A stretch of DNA of 64,000 bases, taken from assembly GCA_035610835.1 (NCBI GenBank), contig CM069457.1, positions 36,110,553 through 36,174,552 of the forward strand, in the 5' to 3' direction. Shown piece by piece: positions 50,463 through 61,420 of this stretch. Position 1 is the first letter of the stretch; every line of letters starts with the position of its first letter. The notes under the pieces are model-generated. The model worked only from the letters and a program-made list of their open reading frames with translations, was not told the origin of the DNA and did no database searches. The stretch is from Ophiura sarsii (lineage: Eukaryota; Echinodermata; Ophiuroidea; Amphilepidida; Ophiuridae). The translations under genes were made by a program, and so were the position numbers.

Positions 50463-51339
50463 ACCGTGAATGATACTGACGAAAAGAATAATAATAGTTT
50501 TATACACTTTTCTACAGGGATGTATAGCAAAATATGTCGAAACCGACAACTCATTATGTAAACAAAACTAACAGATTAACGCATACCTGGAACTAGTCCG
50601 ACGACACATGTAATGATGGAGATACATCATGATAAACTGTTCATAGTAATCCGTATTCCACCAAAAAATTCCCAAGTATTTATAAGGATCCAGCGATGCG
50701 CAGAATTGACAACACTTCATCAATAATCGGCTGACAGCTACCACCAATGCCATGCACAGTGGCTACAATGTAATGTAGCGATAAGAAAAGATGGAATATC
50801 CCACGCGGCGGGTAACGGCAGACTAATTCCATAATTCAAACAAGTCCGTGCGAATTCCTATGATCTAGGGATACGCAGTACGCTATATTCAACCGATGAA
50901 AACTGCCTCTTATCGGAAGAAAAGAAAGATTGTTCTCGTCAATGCACACGTAAAAGACGAAAGATCGACTCCATTAAAGTTCAGCGCACTTTCGCTAGAC
51001 CAATTCCCATAATCCTTTTCGAACGCACATGGCCAAGGGCCAGACGAAAAGTATGAATGTTAATCTCGAAACCCAACGAACGGATTATTGAAACAATAAA
51101 ATACCGCAAAAGAAACGGATATGATGGGGACAAATGGATTGCGGGTATAGATTATGGGGGGAAAACTTGGACAGAGAAGGGAGCGGAGTCATACTAGTAT
51201 ACCGAAAAATATAGTGAGACGTATATTTGTCGTAGAAATGAGATGCGCAACTGGGTTTCTTCTGCAAAATCTCATAAGGTCGAAAAATAAGAAGTCTGTC
51301 ATATGTATAAATGACAACAAGGACCTTCGACCGAAAATA

Positions 51340-51415
51340 AAATCCCTGGCTAGTCGATTGAGAATCTAAAGCTCTATCGACTGAGTGATTTCGAATCTCG
51401 AAATAGACAAATCCT
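51340..51415 (-). pseudogene. Degenerate tRNA-like fragment
   Basis: The minus strand contains CTCAGTCGATAGAGC, a D-arm-like sequence, followed by TTAGATTCTCAATC resembling an anticodon arm. The T arm is not convincing. Probably a second tRNA-derived remnant inside the 7.8-kb unit. Confidence 0.4.
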
Positions 51416-51459
51416 GGTCATAGACCCAGAATATCGCAGCCATCTCACATGTCCAGCCC

Positions 51460-51482
51460 CCCCCCCCCCCCCCCCCCCCCCC
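51460..51482. repeat. Poly-C tract
   Basis: Uninterrupted C run of about 23, one of roughly 25 G or C runs of 10 or more in the window. Confidence 0.9.
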
Positions 51483-52329
51483 TCATTTCCGAATGGAACC
51501 GGAGGGTAAAGTCCCGACTGACCACCGCCAAGCTCAATGTCCTCTAGGAAAGAAACCGAGGGAGCATTGACTCTCCAAACAAAACACTAAACAATAGAAG
51601 GATCCAAATGGATCTAGACCATAGAGACGGCGATTGAAAACGTATACTCAGCAAACTGACCGATTTCAAACACCTACAAGCGGGCGACATGCCCCCCAGT
51701 AGATTAAATCGTATGGGAGGTTTAGGGTAGAAAGTAATTACCCCTCTGAACATGAGACAAACACACACAAAATCATCCGCCGTGGGTGATTGGTGAAGAG
51801 GATGTTGAGATTATATCAGCGTTCTCTAAGGTTTTTAAACCTTAAAAACCCAGAAGACTAAAAATAGTAACGAGATACTGAGCCCTACGTCTGACCGAAA
51901 CATAGTCCGATTCAGGTTCGAGCCTCAACATTAGGTTTTGTTCTTGTTTGTTTCATGGTTAGAAAAACATGATTACAGACCCGACGCTCTAAACCTTAGA
52001 ACCACGGAGAGAGCGTCACTACCGGGCCTACATGGCCTTGACAGCGTAGGTAATAAGCGGGTCCACTCTTTCATGTTGAAAAAAACACAAAAACCCAGTG
52101 AAGGAGGAATTGGTTTCGCAATTGACACCAAAATCCGCTAGACTGGGCTCACTGTCAGATAGATGTCATAGTACATTAACTGAAAGAAAACCGACTGGTC
52201 ACCGACCGCGTCAGATTCGGATAGTTGAAAAGAATCAACATAATCCAACTTCTGTCCAATAACTCTGTCATAATCAAATTCAACTCTCAGTTGAATATGA
52301 AGAATCGACCTACTGGCCGGACAAAGGAG

Positions 52330-53660
52330 AATCAGTAGCGCGGTTAGTCACTCGACAATCGAGTGATTGACTAAAAAGGAGATGACTACATGCGGATGGA
52401 CCCTCTTCGATTAGCTTGTTGACTAATCGGGAACGGAATGAGATTAGCTCCTTGCGAGCATAATACCTGTACCGAATAAAGTTTAAGCAGGGATACTATT
52501 AATTTGGGGATAGGAAAGTCCTATACTAACGTACGTAGCAAAAACGGACCCTTTTGCATTTTTGAATAAATTATGGCAATCGTCCGGAAAGCGTCCGTGA
52601 CCGGCGTTTAACGCGTTTAACAATGTTTAACCAGGTTTAACGGAATTGTTAGTCAGCATAGGTTTGGGGGCGCTGTAGATTTACACAGACGACGGTGGCC
52701 ACGCGAAACCTACATTTTGAATTCGTAGTGAATAACACGTAATCGCGAATATTAAACTTATCATTTTGACAAATTCATCATAATTAGAAGAATTTTTATC
52801 GTTAACCGGGCGATGACTGTTAAAAATAATTCAAAATGGTGCACTCCCGTTGCCATATTGTGTCGTCTGAGAGACGCGTGGCCAGCGTCGCGTCGTCTGC
52901 TACAATTACGCCTTATCGGTAGAACAGCGCCACCAATTCTATGCTGACTAAGTTCAATTTAAAAGTGGACCCGATCGGCAAGCTCAGTGGCATACCCCTG
53001 GTTTAAGTCCTACAGAACTCGATTCGGATGAACGAACCTCAAATAATCAGCGTTCGAACCCGACTGAGTTTGACAGAGACTAAGGATGATCAGACATGCG
53101 GTTAGACACTTCTTCGATTAGTAGTGAAGCCTAATCGGGGCAGGAATGCGATTAGCTCTCAACGAGGCCTAATTCCTGAATAACAGCCACTCAGAGAAAA
53201 CATCCGTCTTTTTCTTGACGGATGATTACTGGAGAGTGGCAAACTTATAAGCGTGACCGTGTGCAATTAGCCCTGTTCGCAGCGGTTAGACGTTCTTCGA
53301 TTATCTTGGTTGATAATCGGGGCAGGAATGTAATCACCTCTCTGTCTTTGAGATGTGTAACTCCTACAATAGCTATTCAGAAAACTCATCCGTTTCTGAC
53401 TGTCTTGACCATTTAGCCAAAGGGTGGTCAGTGGAGCAGTTAGCCCCTCGTTGATAAAGAGGTGGGTTAATCTGGTCAAGATTAGCCATGCGGTTAGAGA
53501 CTCTTTGTTCAACGGGAGGATAATCAGGACGATTATCCACTTGGTCAGACACTCTTCGATAATCTTCATTGATCATCGGGGTAGGAATATAATTACCTCT
53601 CTGTCTCTGAGAAGCATAATTCCTAAACAACAGCCATTCAGAAAACTCGTCCGACCCGGA
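52330..53660 (-). repeat. Diverged repeats with peptide-coding character
   Basis: A block on the minus strand recurs at about 52,395-52,470, 53,095-53,200, 53,280-53,390 and 53,545-53,660. In the two best copies it reads SQRQRGNYIPTPMINEDYRR and SQRQRGDYIPAPIINQDNRR; the older copies keep only the IP-P-I core. Nucleotide differences favour the conserved peptide, suggesting the repeats once lay in a coding region continuous with the 368-codon ORF upstream. Confidence 0.6.
53373..53630 (-). CDS. Unknown hydrophilic ORF fragment, 85 codons
   Basis: Open frame containing one full repeat block (NYASQRQRGNYIPTPM) and ending ETDEFSE. The same DEFSE-W phrase is coded just upstream at about 53,640-53,655, so the unit SDEFSE...FRNYASQRQRG is itself repeated. 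It lies 75 bp beyond the end of the 368-codon ORF on the same strand. It may be a decayed 3' extension of that ORF rather than a separate gene. Function unknown. Confidence 0.35.
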   Translation of the reverse strand: MFRNYASQRQRGNYIPTPMINEDYRRVSDQVDNRPDYPPVEQRVSNRMANLDQINPPLYQRGANCSTDHPLAKWSRQSETDEFSE

Positions 53661-53704
53661 CGGAGTTAGTTACATCACCGTGTGATTCATTTAGCCCTTG
53701 AGTG

Positions 53705-54811
53705 CTAAAAACGGTTACGGATGTTAACATCGGAACTCGAGCGTAACCGATTCTGATGACGTGAATTAGTGTCAAACTGACTATTTTGTTGATCGGAAAC
53801 ATTATGCAACAAGTCAGTTGAACGATTGACTAGGTCGTTCGTGAGAGGGTGACTCAGATTATTATTATTCTGTCTCAAGTGAGCCAGTTCTGAGATCTGC
53901 CTAGGATCATCGCCGTGACGGCTATTGTCACGACGTGATTCATTTCTAGGACTTTGCCTAATCGTTTCATCGGCGTGACTCGTAAATCTACGACTATTGT
54001 CACGACGAGATTCAAAACTAGGACTTTTGCCTGGATTCCTAACCGAGAAGTCTGTCTCACGATTAATAGAGAAACCAGGGCTTAGGGCACTACCCTCTTT
54101 GTTCGTGGTGTTCAGGTCTGTTAGAACCCCACGGGAGCTGGAAATCTGGCCGTGTCTACTATAATATGCCAGAGATCCAGTATCGTCAGATACGCTCCCT
54201 TCATTACAACCGATGTGCCCAACTAAAATCTCCCGCTGAGTAGAGAGATTTTGAGTTTCGGATGTAGATCGGATTTGAGACACCTGTTTTGAGGGTCCAA
54301 TATCCTGAGAAACCTGTGAATAACCACAAGAAGGGTTCAAAACCGACTCCTGGAGCTGATGATTGTAACCATCTTTTTCAGCGTAGGGAGCTCGGATCTG
54401 AACACTATCGGTTTCATTGACACGAATTACCTGGGGCGTGGTGGCCCCGGGAGATTTCCTAGCCTTGTCCAAAACGGCTTTGGAATTATCTCCTGCGATG
54501 CGAGCAATATCATCGCTATTAGTATTAGTTTTACATGTATTAGAAACGGAACGAGAAGTATGGCGGGAGTCGGCCATAGATGCGACTAAAAGGCCATCCA
54601 TATTATCCCAATGTGATAAGGATACAGATCGACACAATTTGCACGGCTTAGCACGGTTGCATCTGCGATGCAGTACGCAAGACAAGTGTTTATCACCCTG
54701 CAAAAGTGCGATACCACTGTACACTTGCACGATTTCATAGTTTCTGAACAACACGCGAATCAATAAGTTGAAAACCAGAATACCAAACACAACTCCGAAA
54801 ATCGCGCGCAT
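53705..54811 (-). CDS. Unknown 368-aa protein with N-terminal membrane segment
   Basis: The second longest ORF in the window. Residues 1-21 (AIFGVVFGILVFNLLIRVLF) form a hydrophobic segment, a membrane anchor or signal. Residues about 40-62 hold a Cys/His cluster, SCVLHRRCNRAKPCKLC, that could bind metal. The remainder is polar, rich in Ser, Arg, Asn and Asp, with internal near-repeats (ESRRDNSRR around residues 268-300), and looks disordered. No reverse transcriptase, transposase or capsid motif is seen. It sits inside the 7.8-kb inverted-repeat unit. It may be an accessory protein of that element or a host exon captured by it. Confidence 0.5.
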   Translation of the reverse strand: MRAIFGVVFGILVFNLLIRVLFRNYEIVQVYSGIALLQGDKHLSCVLHRRCNRAKPCKLCRSVSLSHWDNMDGLLVASMADSRHTSRSVSNTCKTNTNSDDIARIAGDNSKAVLDKARKSPGATTPQVIRVNETDSVQIRAPYAEKDGYNHQLQESVLNPSCGYSQVSQDIGPSKQVSQIRSTSETQNLSTQREILVGHIGCNEGSVSDDTGSLAYYSRHGQISSSRGVLTDLNTTNKEGSALSPGFSINRETDFSVRNPGKSPSFESRRDNSRRFTSHADETIRQSPRNESRRDNSRHGDDPRQISELAHLRQNNNNLSHPLTNDLVNRSTDLLHNVSDQQNSQFDTNSRHQNRLRSSSDVNIRNRF

Positions 54812-55930
54812 AGAGATTAGATTAGCAAATTTAAGCCCTGAAGCAGTTTAACTAAATTGAATTAAACAAACAGGGAGAACAGAGTCAAAGATCAATAATG
54901 ACGAAGCTGTCTAACTAATACTATGAGCACAACTGAAGGAGATCCAGTCTGAAAAGTACCAAACGGGATATTGTGTAAAAAATCAATCAAACATCCGATA
55001 AGCATCGTTGAAATGGAAAGGGAAACATATCAATAACCAGTATGTAAAGTACCTTATTCAATTATAGACGTATAAGGGTTAATATAAGTACGATATCATG
55101 TCATTGATTGAAATCCAAGGATGATACTTCACTATCGACTAGATGTTAAAAGGGGGATCAGATCAATAAACCATTAATGGCAATCATGTAAAGTACGCGA
55201 TTATAGTAATATTCTAAAATATATAATAGTACAATACATGTTATGATAAGAATTCCGCTAAAGTCGATAATCTAAAACCGCAACACACACATATATAACC
55301 AAACTAATGATTGTGATATAACCAACAGAAAGTATGAATATATGACTTGTAGTAATAGATAGAAGTACCGCATCTACACAAAAACCCAGTAAATGAGTTG
55401 TGAATCAACAGACGTTAACGGGTGTGATGGAAAACACGGAACTCGTGGGTTCCGAATGTGTATCATGTTAGAATGCATTACACATGAGAAAAAACCGGGA
55501 AATGGGATATCTAAGAATGCCCAAACCCACGGAATAGGATAAGTGTATCATATTAGAATGCATTACACATGAAAAAACTATCGTATAGATAGTTGGGAAA
55601 TGGAATAGGCCGACCTCATGGAAAAATAAAATCCATGTGGCACGAGTGTCGGCCGCCATTTTAAAATTGCGAAAGTAAAAATAGAATAAAATTTTATGAA
55701 CCTAAAGGTCCTAAAAATGGTGAAAAAAGACCGTCCGACGGACGGACGGTCTAGGCATTTAAGATATGGGACTTACGCAAATTCCAATTAAGGGCGCATA
55801 GTAATAGACTATGCGCCATCTATACAGGGCGAAACCTACTTGATATGAACCTTCTGTTTTTTAACCACCGTAAGATATTGTTAGGTTATCCTCAGGAGAG
55901 ATACAAAAACACGTCCATCTTGTTTCGCCC
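54812..55930. other. Right interior of the 7.8-kb unit
   Basis: No gene. A phrase GTGTATCAT(G/A)TTAGAATGCATTA/CACATGA occurs at about 55,458-55,486 and 55,543-55,571, a direct repeat with ~85-bp spacing; GTCCGACGGACGGACGGTC near 55,730 is a short palindromic tract. Confidence 0.5.
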
Positions 55931-56389
55931 AAAGGTTAAAGAGGGTGCATTATGGGTAACGGTGTTGCCTGTTTGAGCTACTACCGTGTTGCCAAAGTGG
56001 GGATATGTAGCCCAATTGGGCTAAATGTAGAGATATAGGTGTCCGAAGTGATTTTTCTTAATTAAATAATTATGTAGATTTTTAATAAAGGCATATATTT
56101 GGGCAGCAGTTCATCTTAGGGATAAAATGCAAACGTTTCCAAGCTGTAGAGGTGAGTATAAATAATACTTAATAAACTTAGTTTTTTCTTCTTTTTCTTA
56201 ACCTAATCTAATATTTTTCGAAATTGAAAAAGTGCCAAAAAGAAAAATGTTTTCATTGTTTCCACTTTTTTTAGCACCGTTTGGTCAAAAATATTCGATT
56301 AGATAAAAAAAACACAAAAAAACCCTAAGTTAGTGTCTTTACATCATCATCTATCGATTTGGGCATTTTTTACTCACAATTATTTTACA

Positions 56390-57489
56390 AAATCATCAGT
56401 ATTTGTCCTCAAAAGTCCTACCACACAGCAAAAATGTTGTACCCTACTTAAACCAGTTTTGCGTATTTAAACATTCGTCTAAGCAGGGTACTTGAACAAC
56501 GCCAGTTGTTTAAAGGTTTTAACAGCGTTTCACGGTGTAGCTGTCAATGTAACACTTCATCGAACAGTTGTTCTTTTGAGCACGAAATAGTGGTGAATTT
56601 GGCACATTTTGAATGAAACCTCCCCACATTCACAAGCAGGTGCCTAAGTATTGAAACAAAGGAAAACACATCAGCTTTTTATTGGTATGAAACACAATAT
56701 GAATATATCACGAACTATTTGATAAATTGACAATTGAAAAGAATTTCCGAACCGTTTTTGAGCAGTTTATTATTCGGTATGCATTTGATGGGGTCTGCCC
56801 TTTCTCTTCTTGTATTCATTTTATTGTAGTCAGGTGCAATTTCTTATAAACGCTCCTCGTACGAGAGTTGTTCCAAAAAAGAAATCAGATTTTTGGGTCG
56901 GTCGCAAAAGGCAAGTTAACTTTTTTCTTTTTCTTTTTTGGCCTTAGGAAACGTAAGTCACGCTACACCTGAGGTAGGACACTGATCATATTATTTTTTT
57001 AGGAAACCCAGTACAACCAGTGCTTTTCATGAGGGGGAAATGCATTAAAAACACCTTGGATACGAAAAAAGAAAAGAAACTGACAAGGCCGAGAGTGTTC
57101 AAATAGTTATACCGCCACCACAAATAAACACTGTGGTGACGAGTGACGCACCAACTCGTATGTATGCGCAGATGCTGCAAATATGAAATGTTATTGCTTA
57201 TTTATTGGTCAAAGATGACATCATGGAAATATCACAAGCTATTGAAACAATTTGTTTCTGTACGACTAAAGAATTAAATAATATATAATGTGGAGTTTCG
57301 TTTGCCAATTGCTGGAAAATGATGGCAATATATGGGAGATGTTGATCCATTTATAACTGCCTCATTGTATAGTGTGTATAGATACCGTATCTCGTAGTGA
57401 TGCAGTCAGCCAAACCAATACACATTTCATTGTACGATATCATATGGACGATAACTAGTATGCCTCATCACGTATCATTTCAGCAACTA
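56390..57489. other. No recognisable gene
   Basis: AT-rich. A piece of the GGTCGGTCG/GGCC family (TTGGGTCGGTCGCAAAAGGC, then TTTTTTGGCCTTAGG) lies at about 56,862-56,948. Nothing else is supported. Confidence 0.4.
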
Positions 57490-57840
57490 CGAAATGGGCA
57501 TTCCATGTCTCGATAGCATATTGTGTGGACACCTACTGCCTAAATATCATATTTTCTGGAAACATGCTGCCTCAAAAGTGTATTGTGTACACCTGCTCCC
57601 TAAATAGCGTATTGTATGGACATTGGGTGCCTCAATAGTGTAATTGTGTGGACACTCGCGTATACTATAGCTAATTATGTGAACAATCGCTGTGTCAATA
57701 GCGTATTGTGAGGACAATTGCTGCCTCAATAGCGTATTTTGTGGACACTGCTGCCTCAATAGCGTATTATGTGGACAATTGCTGCCTCAATAGCGTATTG
57801 TGTGGACACCTGCTGCCTCAATAGCATATTGTGTATTAAT
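57490..57840. repeat. ~31-bp tandem repeats upstream of the LRR-GPCR
   Basis: About ten units of TGCTGCCTCAATAGCGTATT plus GTGTGGACA(C/A)(C/T), decaying towards the left. The array ends about 160 bp before the receptor start codon, so it probably overlaps its promoter or 5' untranslated region. Confidence 0.92.
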
Positions 57841-57997
57841 GAATACACTGCACACACCTGATAATAGTGATTGCCTTGCTGTAGCACCTCAGATCATACC
57901 AACTTTAGCCTACCAACATTCTCACATGGCCGATTGGCACTGATGTGAACTGAGAATTATCTAAAATCTTCAAACAATAAGGATATGATCGACAATC

Positions 57998-60900
57998 ATG
58001 GCCGATCATATGCTCAATTTGATCTTACAGAGGTCCTTTATCTTAATATTGATTGTTTCTCTCCACAATGTGGTACTGGACAGAGCAGTAGCTGCAACTC
58101 AAATATTGGTAAAGCCTCTGTGGGATACTGCTGACAATGAAACCCAACCATGTCGTATTGAAGAACAAAATACCAGTCTAGGAGCGATTGCCTTACTGGG
58201 AAGTGCACATCATACCTGCAGTATACAAGTCAATGTCTCACTAGGATATCACACGCATGTAGAAATATCAGAATTTGACAAGGGATCTTTTTTCCTTTAT
58301 ATCGAAAGACAAGGCGAATTGAGTGACTGTCAAAATAAGTACGTTGTTTTAAATGGACAAAGTAACAAATGCAGTGCTGATTTACATCTGGAGAGTCTTC
58401 AACTAAATCTGCAAGGTAATGTCAGTATCTTAGTCAGCGGGAGCTTACTATTAGAATCACTGCCTCCTTGTAAAAAATCTAATTTTGATATCTTGCCTAG
58501 TCTAGCAGAAAATCAGACACCGGTTTGCAGTAACGTTAAGGAATACAAAAATACTGTTGTGTGCGGTTTAGATAATAGTCATACTTGCAGAATAGAATTT
58601 CCATCGAATTGCAATGCAACCATTGGCCAAAGAGAAATAAAATCTCAATGTATTGATAATGATCGGATGGAACAAAAATACACTTTGATGTTGATGATAT
58701 ACACAACTAATATGTTAACTTTGGATCTCAGTAGCAATAATGTAGTAAACATTGAAGACGGTTCATTTGAGACTCTGAATAATTTACAAACTCTTCACTT
58801 GGAGAAAAATTACTTGACCACCCTCAATGAAGATGTATTTATTGGACTACATTCACTTGCAAAACTTGTAATGTATGCAAATCAATTGGTTGAACTTCAG
58901 GTTGGCTTATTTCAAGATTTAGGAATGCTAATATACCTTGATCTTTCAGAAAATAAGCTCACCACATTGAAAGTAGGATTATTATCGGACCTGAGAAACT
59001 TAAACGAACTTTGGCTGTATGATAATCAATTGGTTGCACTACCTGGTGGATTGTTTGTGGGAGTCGAACATTTGACTATACTGTTGTTAAATAGAAACCA
59101 ATTGATCAACTTAAACCAACTTACCTTTCAGGGATTATCTAATATAACAGTTCTCACTATGCATGAAAATAATTTGATAACACTACCGGTTGGGTTGTTT
59201 TCGGGATTAGTCAATTTGAATACATTATACATCAATATAAACCAACTGATCACCTTGAATGAGAAAACCTTTCAGGGATTATCTAAGCTGACAAATCTCA
59301 ATATACGTGATAATGGTTTGATAACACTACCGATTGGGTTGTTTTGGGGATTAGGAAATTTAAATAAATTGTACCTGTATGGAAACCAACTGATCACCTT
59401 GAAAGAAAGTACCTTTCAAGGATTATCTAAGCTGACATATCTCTCTATGCATTATAATAATTTGACAACACTACCGGGGGGTTTGTTTTGGGGATTAGGC
59501 AATTTAGATTTATTGTTCTTGAATGGAAACCAACTGATCAGCTTGGATGAAAGTACCTTTCAGGGATTATCTAAACTGACATATCTCTCTATGCATGATA
59601 ATGATTTGAAAACACTACCGGGTGGGTTGTTTTGGGGATTAGGCAATTTAGTTTTTTTGTTCCTGTATGGAAATCAACTGATCACTTTGAATGAAAGTAC
59701 CTTTCAAGGATTATCTTATCTATTACATCTCTCTTTGAGTAGTAACCAACTGATCACATTGAACGAAAGTTTGTTTTGGGGATTGAATAAGCTAACCTAT
59801 CTTAGTCTGAATCATAATAACTTGACAACCCTACCAGATGGATTATTTTGGGAATTAAATAACTTAAGAAAAATGCACTTATACGAAAATCAACTGTACA
59901 CATTAAAAACTCTCCAGTTCAATAATTTGAATAATCTTAGAATCCTTGACATCTATGGCAATAAGTTGAAAACATTACCCGATGGCATTTTCAATGGGTT
60001 AGGTAATCTACAGTATCTCTCATTGAATGATAACCAATTAGAATGGGTGAGTGAAAATATGTTAAAAGGGTTATATAATTTGCAAGGTCTATTTCTGCAA
60101 AATAATGAGCTATCAAAACTTGATTTTGACATATTCAAAGACACAGAAAATATTTCTTTGATTGTTTTAGCACAAAATAATTTAATAGAATTTCCAAATA
60201 TCAAACACTTAAATCGATTAAACATACTCAATGTGATAAACAATTCATTGAAATATATAAATCATGATACATTTTCTGCTCTTTCTAGGAATTCAAAGTT
60301 GTTTGTAAGCCAACATGAGATATGTGAATGTTATGTGCCTGATGGTGTTACATGTAGCGCAGCAGATGATAGGTCCCCATATCTCACATGTGATCGGCTT
60401 TTACCAGATACGACTTTGGTCACCATGATGTGGATTGTTGGTATTAATGCACTCTGTGGGAATATATTTGTTTTGATTTGGAGAAAGACCAATACCAAAA
60501 AATATAAAGTACAGGATTTATTACTGAGCAATCTGGCTATATCTGATTCACTGATGGGTGTATATATGTTAATAATAGCAAGTGCGGATATCTACTATGG
60601 GGAATATTTCCCAATGCAATCCAAAACGTGGAGATACTTCATTACCTGTAGAATATCAGGATTCTTATCAATAACATCAAGCGAGACCTCTGTCTTCTTT
60701 GTCACATTAATTAGCATTGATCGGTTTATCAATATTAGGTTTCCATACTCTGATAACAAATTAGAGAAACAATCAACAATTGTGGCTGCTATACTGATAT
60801 GGATCTGTTCATTTGCATTGGGTATTGTCCCATCAGTCTTAAGTGGAAATAATTTCAAGTTTTATGATAATTCAAACGTGTGCGTTGGTCTGCCATTATC

Positions 60901-61420
60901 ATTAATTGAACAATTCTCAAATGAAAAAAATGTAACAGAAATTTATCCCCACAATGATGGTTTTTATTACTTCCAGGACATCTATACTACATTACCCTTA
61001 GGTTCTGTTAATGGCTTGTATTATACAATAGCCATTTTCCTTGGTCTCAATTGCTTTTGTTTCCTCCTAATCCTATTGTGTTATATAGAAATAATACGAG
61101 CTGTCATTAAATCGTCACAACAATCTGGACGCACTCCTGATATGAAAAAACAAATCCGACTCACTGTCAAGGTAGCCGCAATAGTGGCCACTGACTTTGC
61201 ATGTTGGAGTCCATTAGTTATACTTGGAATATTAGTTCAAACAAGGATCATTACCCTGCCCCCATCAGTGTATGCATGGTTAGTGACCTTTGTGCTACCA
61301 CTGAATTCCGCAATTAATCCATATTTGTATACTATTGCAGAAATCATTTCAAATTTTCGAAAGAAAAAAACAGATGAGAAAATACAAAACAAGTTGCCTC
61401 AGCAGACGTCAACAATGTGA
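57998..61420 (+). CDS. Intronless LRR-containing GPCR (relaxin-receptor/GRL101-like)
   Basis: An 1140-aa cell-surface receptor expected to bind a ligand with its ectodomain and signal through G proteins. Residues 1-~33 are a signal peptide. Residues ~34-235 are a Cys-containing domain, perhaps CUB-like. About 22 LRRs of 24 residues span ~238-770 (LxxLxLxxNxL). A Cys-rich hinge (CECYVPDGVTCS) precedes seven helices starting ~804. Family marks are SNLAISDSLMGVY in helix 2, CRISGFLSITSSETSVF then IDRF at helix 3, and NPYLYTI in helix 7 (~1107). This is the LGR/RXFP class; no LDLa module is visible, so a GRL101-like receptor is likelier than a true relaxin receptor. ATG 57,998 has A at -3 and G at +4. 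Uninterrupted by introns, suggesting origin by retrocopy or an intronless expanded family. Many N-x-S/T sites. Confidence 0.95.
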   Translation: MADHMLNLILQRSFILILIVSLHNVVLDRAVAATQILVKPLWDTADNETQPCRIEEQNTSLGAIALLGSAHHTCSIQVNVSLGYHTHVEISEFDKGSFFLYIERQGELSDCQNKYVVLNGQSNKCSADLHLESLQLNLQGNVSILVSGSLLLESLPPCKKSNFDILPSLAENQTPVCSNVKEYKNTVVCGLDNSHTCRIEFPSNCNATIGQREIKSQCIDNDRMEQKYTLMLMIYTTNMLTLDLSSNNVVNIEDGSFETLNNLQTLHLEKNYLTTLNEDVFIGLHSLAKLVMYANQLVELQVGLFQDLGMLIYLDLSENKLTTLKVGLLSDLRNLNELWLYDNQLVALPGGLFVGVEHLTILLLNRNQLINLNQLTFQGLSNITVLTMHENNLITLPVGLFSGLVNLNTLYININQLITLNEKTFQGLSKLTNLNIRDNGLITLPIGLFWGLGNLNKLYLYGNQLITLKESTFQGLSKLTYLSMHYNNLTTLPGGLFWGLGNLDLLFLNGNQLISLDESTFQGLSKLTYLSMHDNDLKTLPGGLFWGLGNLVFLFLYGNQLITLNESTFQGLSYLLHLSLSSNQLITLNESLFWGLNKLTYLSLNHNNLTTLPDGLFWELNNLRKMHLYENQLYTLKTLQFNNLNNLRILDIYGNKLKTLPDGIFNGLGNLQYLSLNDNQLEWVSENMLKGLYNLQGLFLQNNELSKLDFDIFKDTENISLIVLAQNNLIEFPNIKHLNRLNILNVINNSLKYINHDTFSALSRNSKLFVSQHEICECYVPDGVTCSAADDRSPYLTCDRLLPDTTLVTMMWIVGINALCGNIFVLIWRKTNTKKYKVQDLLLSNLAISDSLMGVYMLIIASADIYYGEYFPMQSKTWRYFITCRISGFLSITSSETSVFFVTLISIDRFINIRFPYSDNKLEKQSTIVAAILIWICSFALGIVPSVLSGNNFKFYDNSNVCVGLPLSLIEQFSNEKNVTEIYPHNDGFYYFQDIYTTLPLGSVNGLYYTIAIFLGLNCFCFLLILLCYIEIIRAVIKSSQQSGRTPDMKKQIRLTVKVAAIVATDFACWSPLVILGILVQTRIITLPPSVYAWLVTFVLPLNSAINPYLYTIAEIISNFRKKKTDEKIQNKLPQQTSTM

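Larger units (their letters stand above)
48346..56179. mobile_element. 7.8-kb unit with ~50-bp terminal inverted repeats
   Basis: The left end (48,346-48,397: GTATTATTTATACTCACCTC, TACAGCTTGGAAACGTTTGC) is mirrored at 56,128-56,179 with about one mismatch. Outside, 47,905-47,963 also mirrors 56,328-56,386, suggesting nesting of related elements. The interior is less AT-rich than the surroundings, holds a 368-codon minus-strand ORF, coding-like repeats at 52.3-53.7 kb, tRNA-like fragments and TCGCGAAAATA motifs, but no transposase I can recognise. Class unknown. Confidence 0.75.

Noticed and set aside
59953..60858. Minus-strand ORFs inside the receptor gene
   Set aside because: Shadow frames of the LRR-GPCR coding sequence.
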